Positions 1 to 4,994 are shown, counted from the first letter of the stretch. The stretch is DNA of 6,120 bases from Candidatus Saccharimonadota bacterium (GCA_030528815.1 JAUMYE010000017.1:7579-13698), one strand, 5' to 3'. Made by a program: numbers and translations. The notes: generated from the letters alone by a model not told the origin.

Positions 1-741
1 TTCCAGACCATTGTTAAAATAGCCCGTAAACCGCTTCAGCCAACTCATGAATTCGTCTTCGCCCTCAGTGTCGTTCTTCTCAACCCAAGAAAGAGTCACA
101 TCAAACATGCGATCAATATTGAGTTTAGAGATCAAATCACAGTGCGAATAGGAACGGTCGCCGCCATGCAGGAGTTCATCAAACCAACCTACATAAACGA
201 CGCGGTGCTGTTTCGGCGCAATCAGAACCATATCAGGGTTAAAATCCAAGCTACGATAGTTTTCACTCTCGTCAAGGAAGGCCTGGAGCTTCAGGAAGCG
301 TCCAAGCACCCATGCGGCACTTTTTGCATCGACTTTCGTGTCATTCTTCAGCTTCAAAAACGGAACAAACTTGTCCCACGAAGCATCCAAAACCGAAAAA
401 GTATTTATACGTCTATTGTCTGTAGCGTCACAAGAAAAACTTTGTTCACAAACAGGGAAGAGCCAGTCGTAGTGAATCTTGCGGCCGTCATCACCCTGCT
501 TCGAAATACGCTCCTGTTCGAGATTCTGAGACAATTCGCTCAGCTCGTCCAAAAGCTTCTTTTCGGCATACATGATGCCATTCTGGGCCTTACTTTTCAC
601 GATTCGGCAAAGCAATGCATCGGCAGAGTTTTCACCTCTTCCAAGATACAGCTTGTAGCTATCTGTTTCTGCCAGTAAATCTCTCGGCGTAATACAGATA
701 CCTTCGTTGCCATTAGGATCATTAATGACCAAATTAATCAT
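1..741 (-). CDS. Kinase-fold (pseudokinase-like) protein, N-terminal part, runs off left edge
   Basis: This minus-strand frame is open from the ATG at 739-741 to the window edge (247 codons, no stop seen), so the gene is cut at its 3' end. The protein starts MINLVINDPNGNEG. Residues 29-66 look like kinase beta strands 1-3 and helix C: a YLGRGE turn, LLCRIVKS with a candidate lysine, then AEKKLLDEL with a candidate glutamate. About residues 107-186 follow a pattern I associate with kinase-like domains fused to chaperone-type proteins: RRIN, then DAKSAAWVLGRFL, then NPDMVLIAPKQHRVVYVGW. The usual HG or HRD of the catalytic loop is replaced here by SLDF, and the DFG-like position reads VGW, so catalysis seems unlikely. 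No signal peptide or membrane segment is seen, so it is probably cytoplasmic. The fold assignment rests on motif spacing only and the function is unknown. The ATG touches its Shine-Dalgarno, and a TTG three codons later (730-732) is better spaced. Confidence 0.6.
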   Translation of the reverse strand, partial: MINLVINDPNGNEGICITPRDLLAETDSYKLYLGRGENSADALLCRIVKSKAQNGIMYAEKKLLDELSELSQNLEQERISKQGDDGRKIHYDWLFPVCEQSFSCDATDNRRINTFSVLDASWDKFVPFLKLKNDTKVDAKSAAWVLGRFLKLQAFLDESENYRSLDFNPDMVLIAPKQHRVVYVGWFDELLHGGDRSYSHCDLISKLNIDRMFDVTLSWVEKNDTEGEDEFMSWLKRFTGYFNNGLE

Positions 742-749
742 CTCCTTTT
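742..749 (-). promoter_or_regulatory. Ribosome binding site of the kinase-fold gene, abnormally close to ATG
   Basis: On the minus strand AAAAGGAG sits directly against the ATG at 739-741 with no spacer. The usual distance is 5-9 bases. The TTG at codon 4 (730-732) would have a 9-base spacer. The strength of the site supports a real gene here, but leaves open which codon is used. Confidence 0.6.
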
Positions 750-757
750 CAAAATAC

Positions 758-783
758 AAAAAACGAGACTAAGCTCGCCTTTA
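758..783 (-). promoter_or_regulatory. Leader hairpin with T6 run before the kinase-fold gene
   Basis: Read on the minus strand, CGAG (774-777) and CTCG (764-767) enclose a 6-base loop. The stem is extended outward by G-T and A-T pairs and is followed by TTTTTT (758-763). It has the look of an intrinsic terminator, yet it lies about 17 bases before the start codon and only a few bases after the predicted transcription start. It could be an attenuator, a 5' stabilising stem-loop or a terminator for other transcripts. The core stem is only 4 GC-containing pairs. Confidence 0.4.
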
Positions 784-791
784 TGAGTCAT

Positions 792-820
792 ATCATAAAC
801 TATTTTACAGAGAAGGGCAA
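792..820 (-). promoter_or_regulatory. Sigma-70-type promoter for the kinase-fold gene
   Basis: The minus strand reads TTGCCC (815-820), exactly 17 bases, then TATGAT (792-797). Both boxes are close to consensus and the spacing is ideal. Transcription would start near 785, giving a leader of about 44 bases that contains the hairpin at 758-783 and the ribosome binding site. Confidence 0.55.
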
Positions 821-821
821 G

Positions 822-835
822 GATAAGCACTTATC
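822..835. promoter_or_regulatory. Perfect palindrome abutting the -35 box (possible operator)
   Basis: GATAAG-CA-CTTATC is a 14-base interrupted perfect palindrome, one base upstream of the TTGCCC -35 box of the minus-strand promoter. The position fits a dimeric regulator. Which one is unknown, and no second copy was noticed elsewhere in the window. Confidence 0.4.
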
Positions 836-862
836 GCTAGACGATTGTACTCACCTCGATAG

Positions 863-881
863 ACCGAACATCAACCGAACA
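863..881. repeat. Tandem 11-bp half-sites, copy A (PhoB-box-like layout)
   Basis: CCGAACA occurs at 864-870 and again at 875-881, separated by TCAA, so the period is 11 bases or about one helical turn. A 7-bp unit with a 4-bp AT-rich spacer in direct repeat is the layout of sites bound by OmpR/PhoB-type response regulators, although the bases differ from the PhoB box. It lies about 43 bases upstream of the -35 box of the minus-strand promoter. A near copy is at 1680-1698. Confidence 0.45.
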
Positions 882-927
882 GAGAAGTGGTACTTCCCCG
901 ATCCTAATCTGTTTTTATATACCCCCT

Positions 928-982
928 ACCCCTGTTATTTTGATATTTTACCCCTATTCTACCTCTGTTACGACCCCTGTAA
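928..982 (+). repeat. Cluster of ACCCCTGTWA decamers
   Basis: ACCCCTGTTA (928-937), ACCTCTGTTA (961-970, one mismatch) and ACCCCTGTAA (973-982) recur in the same orientation within 55 bases. A fourth exact ACCCCTGTAA is at 1482-1491. Related C-rich blocks such as ACCCCCTACC (921-930) sit nearby. They could be protein-binding sites or decayed repeat units; the role is unknown. Confidence 0.35.
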
Positions 983-1166
983 GCACCAGAATAGCTCCAG
1001 AAGCGCAAATTCTTCAAAGTCACAGAATCGCGCGTGACACGATAATTAGCATAAGTAGTATAAATACTCGAAATGAAATAGAAAATCGCACACACGCGAA
1101 AATAGGGCGGAAATACAAACAAATACCAGCCAGGGTCCAAAAAGCTGGTTGAAATAGACGCACGGA

Positions 1167-1341
1167 CAATCGTCTTTTGTCTATATTTTTAATGTCGCAC
1201 AATGTATATTTTACGACATAGGGCTATTATACATCTCAACGTATAAGCAATCGTCTATATCGGAAGAATACATCTGTTAAATGGGCTACATATATACATA
1301 TACTCACCCGTCTACATCTATAAATATATAAACGTACATCT
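1167..1341. repeat. AT-rich segment with recurrent GACGATTG and TACATCT motifs
   Basis: CAATCGTC (minus GACGATTG) occurs at 1167-1174 and 1248-1255. TACATCT occurs at 1230-1236, 1269-1275, 1313-1319 and 1335-1341, with start spacings of 39, 44 and 22 bases. An inverted repeat ATGTCG (1192-1197) / CGACAT (1214-1219) lies inside the segment. A minus-strand TATAAT (1226-1231) lies just upstream of it. The density of short motifs resembles a regulator-binding or iteron-like region; no replication or partition gene is in the window to support an origin. Confidence 0.3.
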
Positions 1342-1372
1342 AATCACCAATAATATACCTATACTGATCCTA

Positions 1373-1447
1373 ATGGGTCGCAATATCACCTTAGAAGCGA
1401 TCAAAAACGGCTACCCCTACCGCAAAAAGCGCTGGGGGAAGTCCTAG
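1373..1447 (+). CDS. Tiny 24-codon ORF, doubtful
   Basis: The plus strand encodes a 24-residue peptide beginning MGRNITLEAIKNG and ending YPYRKKRWGKS, stop TAG. No Shine-Dalgarno is present, but TATACT at 1360-1365 lies 7 bases before the ATG, so a leaderless message is possible; no -35 box is seen. The AIKNG...RKKRW stretch resembles the N-terminal motif of small DUF2829-type proteins (an alpha helix, then G-x-x-x-R-x-x-W), but the rest of such a domain is missing after the stop. It may be a remnant or chance. A predicted minus-strand RNA overlaps most of it. Confidence 0.15.
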   Translation: MGRNITLEAIKNGYPYRKKRWGKS

Positions 1448-1493
1448 AACTTGACTTTTGTTTCGCCAAAATATGCGCGCCACCCCTGTAAAA
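1400..1493 (-). ncRNA. Putative small RNA, about 90 bases
   Basis: An extended -10 promoter (1500-1508) would start a minus-strand transcript near 1493. The RNA could form a small stem from AAGTTC and GGACTT (1437-1450). It could also form an imperfect stem over 1414-1438, with CCCC pairing GGGG and GCGC/GCG around a T5 loop. A second, mutually exclusive hairpin at 1408-1422 is followed by TTTTT (1403-1407). No known RNA family was recognised and no minus-strand ORF of note lies inside it. It is antisense to most of the tiny ORF at 1373-1447. The call rests on the promoter-terminator pair and is unproven. Confidence 0.3.
1403..1422 (-). terminator. Candidate terminator of the putative small RNA
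   Basis: On the minus strand CGGTA and TAGCCG enclose a GGGG loop (1408-1422; one bulged G), followed at once by TTTTT (1403-1407). The stem is short, so efficiency is uncertain. The larger stem at 1414-1438 competes for the same bases. Confidence 0.3.
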
Positions 1494-1499
1494 TCACAT

Positions 1500-1508
1500 A
1501 TTATAACA
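1500..1508 (-). promoter_or_regulatory. Perfect extended -10 promoter on the minus strand
   Basis: The minus strand reads TGT-TATAAT: a consensus -10 (1500-1505) preceded by the TGn extension (1506-1508). No acceptable -35 box is found at 15-18 bases, as is common for extended -10 promoters. The predicted start is near 1493. The same TGT extension precedes the pyk promoter at 5003-5011. Confidence 0.5.
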
Positions 1509-1538
1509 TAATGTAAACCCTACAACACGCTCAATTTC

Positions 1539-1580
1539 CGTGAAATTTGCCCATTTTTAGCCATTTTTCAATTTTTCACG
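1539..1580. repeat. Inverted repeat CGTGAAA...TTTCACG
   Basis: CGTGAAATTTG (1539-1549) is mirrored by CAATTTTTCACG (1569-1580), with 7 perfect outer pairs and an imperfect inner extension. It lies about 30 bases upstream of the extended -10 at 1500-1508, so it could be a regulator site for that promoter. There is no T-rich tail placed like that of a terminator. Short CCATTTTT repeats fill the centre. Confidence 0.3.
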
Positions 1581-1679
1581 CTCCTCTACCCGACCCCCTA
1601 CTCGAGACGATTTTTACCTATTTTGCATCACACCCACCACAAACCTTCCCTAGAAGCGTACGGAATCGTCTCAAAACGA

Positions 1680-1698
1680 ACCGAACAAAAACCGAACA
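1680..1698. repeat. Tandem 11-bp half-sites, copy B
   Basis: CCGAACA occurs at 1681-1687 and 1692-1698 with an AAAA spacer. It matches copy A (863-881) at 17 of 19 positions, and both copies are followed by GAAGTGGT and CTTCC. Similarity also extends upstream as GT, CTCA and CGA blocks. The copies are in the same orientation 817 bases apart. Confidence 0.45.
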
Positions 1699-1702
1699 CG
1701 AG

Positions 1703-1734
1703 AGCAGTAAAAGAAGTGGTCTTCCAACCACTCC
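1703..1734 (-). terminator. Intrinsic terminator of the pyk-pgk-ftsQ-like unit
   Basis: Read on the minus strand, GGAGTGGT (1727-1734) pairs with ACCACTTC (1713-1720) in an 8-bp stem with one G-T pair and a 6-base loop, followed by TTTTACT. It begins 11 bases after the TAG stop of the gene at 1746-2408, which is the expected place. The tail is short (four T). Confidence 0.6.
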
Positions 1735-1745
1735 TTAAACCCTGC

Positions 1746-2408
1746 CTATTTGTAATATGCCTTACCCTCTACGCGCAGATCGACATATTCTGGCGTTATC
1801 CCATTCTCGTCGAGGTATCTTACCATGCGTTCCATATCCTCGGCTTGGACTGCACTACCCCGGTCGATAGACATTTTATAGAACTCTGTCCTGCCGGATA
1901 AATAAATCCTTAATTCCCTGGCCATATTAGCTGGCAAGATAACTCTATCTATCTTTAGTGGAGTATTAATCACATCGCTTTCGAGATTAGCTACGAAATC
2001 TTTCACGCGAGAGCTAACGTTATTGCCAGCATTCTCGTCAATAATCGGAACCGTTGGCTCTAGCTTCACAGCCTGAGCCGCTAAGCGCTCAGCTTCGCGT
2101 TTAGCTTGCTGCTTTACAACAATATCCATCACGATAACCAGCACAACCAGAACAGCAAGCGCAAAGAAACTAATCACGGTCGCACGTTTAGCAATACGCC
2201 TTTTGCGATCACTTTGACGTTGCAATCTAGCTTCACGCGCTTTCTTAGCGTCGCCGGCCATTGTGCTGCCAACGCGGAAAGATGTATATGGGTAGCTAGT
2301 TTGCTGCGAAGGATTATTCCTAGTTTTTCGCGCAGCCAAACGCGCGGCCGAGCTTTTGTCGCGACCTTTTTCTTGCGTATCTCGTTTGTAGCCACCCATT
2401 ATTTTCAT
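1746..2408 (-). CDS. Single-pass membrane protein with FtsQ/DivIB-like C-terminus
   Basis: The protein has 220 residues. Residues 1-76 are strongly basic (many K and R) and would be cytoplasmic. Residues about 77-98 form one hydrophobic segment (ISFFALAVLVVLVIVMDIVV). Residues 99-115 are a charged, helical, coiled-coil-like linker. The extracellular part ends with about 70 residues (151-220) that look like the end of an FtsQ/DivIB beta domain, closing EYVDLRVEGKAYYK, where FtsQ proteins typically show a (V/I)DLR...YK ending. A full POTRA domain seems absent or very short, so the family call is tentative. FtsQ/DivIB links FtsB and FtsL in the septal complex. The chosen ATG has TTAGGG 7 bases upstream and lies 18 bases after the pgk stop, suggesting co-transcription. 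Internal ATGs at codons 4 and 50 lack a ribosome binding site. Confidence 0.6.
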   Translation of the reverse strand: MKIMGGYKRDTQEKGRDKSSAARLAARKTRNNPSQQTSYPYTSFRVGSTMAGDAKKAREARLQRQSDRKRRIAKRATVISFFALAVLVVLVIVMDIVVKQQAKREAERLAAQAVKLEPTVPIIDENAGNNVSSRVKDFVANLESDVINTPLKIDRVILPANMARELRIYLSGRTEFYKMSIDRGSAVQAEDMERMVRYLDENGITPEYVDLRVEGKAYYK

Positions 2409-2426
2409 CGTAAAACCCTAATATCC

Positions 2427-3503
2427 TTAAGCGTTTCTTAGAACCTCTAGTCCAGGCAATTTCTTACCAGACAAAAGCTCAAGGCTAGCACCACCACCAG
2501 TCGAAATCAAAGAATATTTGAGCTCTGGATTTTCCTTAATCAAGCCTTCAACAAAACCAGCCGTATCGCCGCCACCAACAATCGTCGTACCATTCTTATT
2601 TGTGCCCATAGCAACAGCTACGACATTTGAACCCTTAGCAAAGCGCTCATCTTCGACATAACCCATCGTGCCATTCCAGACGACCGTCTTAGCAGTATGA
2701 ATATCCTGAAGCATCTTCATACAGCTTTCGCCGCCAATATCCATCTTGTTACCGTTTTCGTCTTCTTCGAAATCTTCGGCAACATAGATCTTTGGATCTG
2801 TAGCCTCATAACCGTCGGCAGCGATCTTACCACCAACGAAAATCTTATCTGCGATCGGCAAGAACTGCTCAATCATCGGAGCCTTATCTTCAACCTTAGC
2901 ACCACCAATCACAACAACAAGTGGATGCTCTGGATTCGTAATTGCACCTTCTAGCTCGGTAACTTCTTTTTCTACCAAGAAGCCTGCGACAGCTGGAATA
3001 ATACGAGCAATCGCATCGGTCGAAGCATGCGCACGATGAATCACTGCAAAACCATCCTGAACAAATAGCTCTGCGCCAGTAGCATCAAGAATTGCCTGTG
3101 CAAACTCAGCCGAGTTTTCTTCCTCAGCTGGCGAGAAACGCAAATTTTCAAGCAAAATTACGCCGCCACTTGGCAAGTTAGAAACAGCTGCCTTAACAGT
3201 ATCGCCAGTCGTTTCACCACAAAATTCTACCGTCTTTCCCGGCATTAATTCGCCAAGGCGAGCCGCAATCGGGGCAAGGGTAAACTCAAGATTCTTTTCA
3301 CCCTTTGGACGACCCATATGAGAAATAAGTACTACCTTCTCAGCGCCCTGCTCTATCAAATAATTTATAGTTGGGAGACTTGCCCTAATGCGCATATCCT
3401 CCACAATCGCGCCATCTTTCATTGGCACGTTATAATCTACGCGTACTAGTACAATTTTCCCTGTTATTTCGACATCGCGAACTGTCTTTTTCCTAAAACC
3501 CAT
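2427..3503 (-). CDS. pgk: Phosphoglycerate kinase
   Basis: The enzyme transfers the phosphate of 1,3-bisphosphoglycerate to ADP, the first ATP-forming step of glycolysis, in the cytoplasm. Family motifs are in order: RVDYNVP (21-27, substrate-binding D23 and N25), R39 of the MRIR stretch, SHMGRPKG (61-68), ENLRF (119-123), DGFAVIHRAHAS (150-161), IGGAKVEDK (199-207), WNGTMG (276-281), GGGDT (310-314) and STGGGAS (334-340). At 358 residues it is shorter than the usual 390-400; the missing part lies at about 226-256, after GGKIA. Other variations are DGF for DAF and WNGTMG for WNGPMG. The ATG at 3501-3503 is chosen because GGAG (3511-3514) lies 7 bases upstream. An in-frame GTG at 3525-3527 would add eight residues but has a poorly spaced site inside a hairpin. 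The gene follows pyk by 54 bases and is probably in its operon. Confidence 0.96.
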   Translation of the reverse strand: MGFRKKTVRDVEITGKIVLVRVDYNVPMKDGAIVEDMRIRASLPTINYLIEQGAEKVVLISHMGRPKGEKNLEFTLAPIAARLGELMPGKTVEFCGETTGDTVKAAVSNLPSGGVILLENLRFSPAEEENSAEFAQAILDATGAELFVQDGFAVIHRAHASTDAIARIIPAVAGFLVEKEVTELEGAITNPEHPLVVVIGGAKVEDKAPMIEQFLPIADKIFVGGKIAADGYEATDPKIYVAEDFEEDENGNKMDIGGESCMKMLQDIHTAKTVVWNGTMGYVEDERFAKGSNVVAVAMGTNKNGTTIVGGGDTAGFVEGLIKENPELKYSLISTGGGASLELLSGKKLPGLEVLRNA

Positions 3504-3510
3504 CACTTTT

Positions 3511-3514
3511 CTCC
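3511..3514 (-). promoter_or_regulatory. Ribosome binding site that fixes the pgk start
   Basis: GGAG on the minus strand is 7 bases from the ATG at 3501-3503. It lies just outside the hairpin at 3518-3545, so it stays accessible when the hairpin forms. Confidence 0.6.
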
Positions 3515-3517
3515 AAA

Positions 3518-3545
3518 GAAGGGGCACTACCTCCAGTACCCCTTC
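3518..3545 (-). promoter_or_regulatory. Hairpin between pyk and pgk with a GGAGGT loop
   Basis: On the minus strand GAAGGGGTACT pairs with AGTGCCCCTTC, 11 pairs with one T-G wobble, around the loop GGAGGT (3529-3534). Only TTT follows, so it would be a poor terminator. It could partly stop readthrough from pyk, mark an RNA-processing site or protect the 3' end of pyk mRNA. The loop exposes a second Shine-Dalgarno-like sequence near the alternative GTG start at 3525-3527. Confidence 0.5.
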
Positions 3546-3557
3546 AAATTGATTTTA

Positions 3558-4994
3558 CTAAACTTTGCGAATCTGAATAGAGTTCGTACCACCTTCAACA
3601 TCGCGGAAGCCAGAAACTAGAACTACGGTAAGTTCAGTCTTGCCTTCTGGAAGCTTTAGGTAACCACTGTTCTTCAAATCCTGAACTGCATCGAATGCAT
3701 AGTTCTCATCGAATTCGCGGACATATGCAGTGTTTGCAAAGCGGAGTGCTAGCTGACCAGCAACACGCTTGTCGCTTGTAACGCTAACGATTGGCATGTT
3801 TGGACGCTGTGCTGCGATTGCGTTTGCGGTTTCACCACTGCGGGTAGCAACTGCAATAACGTCAGCATCAAGATCGTTTGCCATCTTTACAGCTGCAGCT
3901 GCAAGAACATCATAATTCTTGTAGTTGCCAACTGGTTCTGCTTCTAGTGGGCAAATTTCGCTATTGTCCTGAGTATAAAGAATAATCTTCTTCATAGTCT
4001 TGATAGCTTCGATTGGATACTTACCGTTTGCAGATTCGTCGGAAAGCATTGTTGCGTCTGCGCCAAGAAGAACGGCTGTAGCAACGTCGTTAACCTCTGC
4101 ACGAGTTGGTTCTGGGTTGTCTACCATGCTACCAAGCATCTGAGTTGCAACGATACAAAGCTTAGAATGCTGGCGAGATAGAGCCAAGAGCTTGCGCTCA
4201 ACGATAGGAACGATTTCTGCGCCTGCCTCGATAGCAAGGTCACCACGAGCAACCATGATACCATCGGAAGCCTTAACGATTTCTTCAAGATTTTCGTCTG
4301 TTTCAACAGCTTTCTTGGTTTCAATCTTTGCAACGATCTTTGCGCGGCTGCCAAAACCAACGAGAAGCTGGCGGATGCGCTCAATATCTGCAGCGGTCTG
4401 AATGAAGCTTACAGCAACATAGTCAAAGTCGCGGCTTGCACCAAACTCAAGGTCAGCCTTATCCTTATCGGTCAAGATGTTACCACCAAGATCGGTTTCT
4501 GGAAGGTTGATACCCTTGCGGCTCTGAATATGGCCATCATTAAGAATACGGACCTTAATAGCGGTATCAGAAACAATTTCGATAACTTCGGTCTTAATCT
4601 TACCATCGAAGATATATAGAGGTTCACCAACCTTACAATACTCGGCAAGATTCCACTGAACTGGAAGGCGATTGCTACCATCATGCTCTTCAACAGCGTG
4701 ATCGAGAATAATCTCGTCACCTTCATGAAGATCCATGTTGTCGTCCTTGATTGCGCCTAGGCGAATCTTTGGACCCTGGATGTCCTGCAAGATAGCAACA
4801 GCTTTGCCGCGCTCTGCAGAATACTTACGAATAATACGAATCTGTTCGTCACGTTCGTCATAAGTACCGTGACTAAAGTTTAGGCGGAAACCGTTAACGC
4901 CAGCGTAGACCATTTCCTTGAGCTTTTCTTCAGAAAATGTTGCTGGACCAACAGTAGCCAAAATTTTGGTTCTTTTAAAAAGTTTTTTACTCAT
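3558..4994 (-). CDS. pyk: Pyruvate kinase
   Basis: The enzyme converts phosphoenolpyruvate and ADP to pyruvate and ATP, the last step of glycolysis, in the cytoplasm. At 478 residues it has the normal length. It begins RTKILATVGPA (8-18). FRLNFSHG (36-43) supplies R37, N39 and S41; LQDIQGPKIRLG (69-80) leads into the B domain (about 81-175). VAKIET (221-226) holds catalytic K223 and metal ligand E225, and MVARGDL (247-253) holds D252. ATQMLGSM (283-290) and PTRAEVNDVATAV (296-308) follow. The C-terminal domain (about 355-478) shows ATRSGETANAIAAQRP and ends TNSIQIRKV. MLSDESANGKYP (316-327) replaces the usual MLSGETA..G.YP, and VERK replaces a commonly seen QK. No PTS-like C-terminal extension is present. 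The ATG has almost no leader: an extended -10 ends 8 bases upstream. It heads the pyk-pgk-ftsQ-like unit. Confidence 0.97.
   Translation of the reverse strand: MSKKLFKRTKILATVGPATFSEEKLKEMVYAGVNGFRLNFSHGTYDERDEQIRIIRKYSAERGKAVAILQDIQGPKIRLGAIKDDNMDLHEGDEIILDHAVEEHDGSNRLPVQWNLAEYCKVGEPLYIFDGKIKTEVIEIVSDTAIKVRILNDGHIQSRKGINLPETDLGGNILTDKDKADLEFGASRDFDYVAVSFIQTAADIERIRQLLVGFGSRAKIVAKIETKKAVETDENLEEIVKASDGIMVARGDLAIEAGAEIVPIVERKLLALSRQHSKLCIVATQMLGSMVDNPEPTRAEVNDVATAVLLGADATMLSDESANGKYPIEAIKTMKKIILYTQDNSEICPLEAEPVGNYKNYDVLAAAAVKMANDLDADVIAVATRSGETANAIAAQRPNMPIVSVTSDKRVAGQLALRFANTAYVREFDENYAFDAVQDLKNSGYLKLPEGKTELTVVLVSGFRDVEGGTNSIQIRKV

Larger units (their letters stand above)
742..1745. other. 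About 1 kb region without a convincing protein gene
   Basis: No frame of credible length, start site and composition was found on either strand between the kinase-fold gene and the FtsQ-like gene. Base use is strand-biased: the plus strand is C-rich and G-poor at 900-1000 and 1570-1630, and 1180-1370 is very AT-rich. No tRNA, rRNA, tmRNA, RNase P RNA or SRP RNA signature was recognised by eye. What can be seen is listed separately: promoters, repeats, inverted repeats, a putative small RNA and a tiny ORF. Confidence 0.6.

Noticed and set aside
142..678. 178-codon plus-strand ORF opposite the kinase-fold gene
   Set aside because: It is the shadow of the minus-strand frame at 1-741, which has a ribosome binding site, a promoter and protein-like composition. 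The plus frame has none of these.
783..1037. Plus-strand ORF starting MSHIINYFTEKGKDKHLSLDD, reminiscent of an IS30-type transposase N-terminus
   Set aside because: Only about seven residues (KHLSLDD) fit. No helix-turn-helix continuation appears in any frame, there is no ribosome binding site, and the stretch coincides with a good minus-strand promoter and palindrome.
904..1140. Minus-strand ORF with RGR-like repeats near its C-terminus
   Set aside because: No ribosome binding site, a TTG start and atypical composition. The repeats are a by-product of the G-tract DNA motif.
1125..1149. ACCAGC/GCTGGT hairpin as a terminator
   Set aside because: The stem is six bases with a 13-base loop, there is no uninterrupted T tail on either strand, and no gene ends nearby.
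742..1745. CRISPR array, tRNA, tmRNA, RNase P RNA or SRP RNA in the non-coding region
   Set aside because: No regularly spaced long repeats and no recognisable conserved motifs of these RNAs were found on either strand by eye.
1623..1901. Plus-strand ORF across the terminator and the end of the FtsQ-like gene
   Set aside because: It runs over a terminator hairpin and is antisense to the FtsQ-like gene. No start signal or domain is seen.
3504..3527. GTG at 3525-3527 as the pgk start
   Set aside because: It would add eight non-conserved residues, its GGAGG is only two bases away and held in a hairpin loop, and the ATG at 3501-3503 has a well-spaced GGAG.
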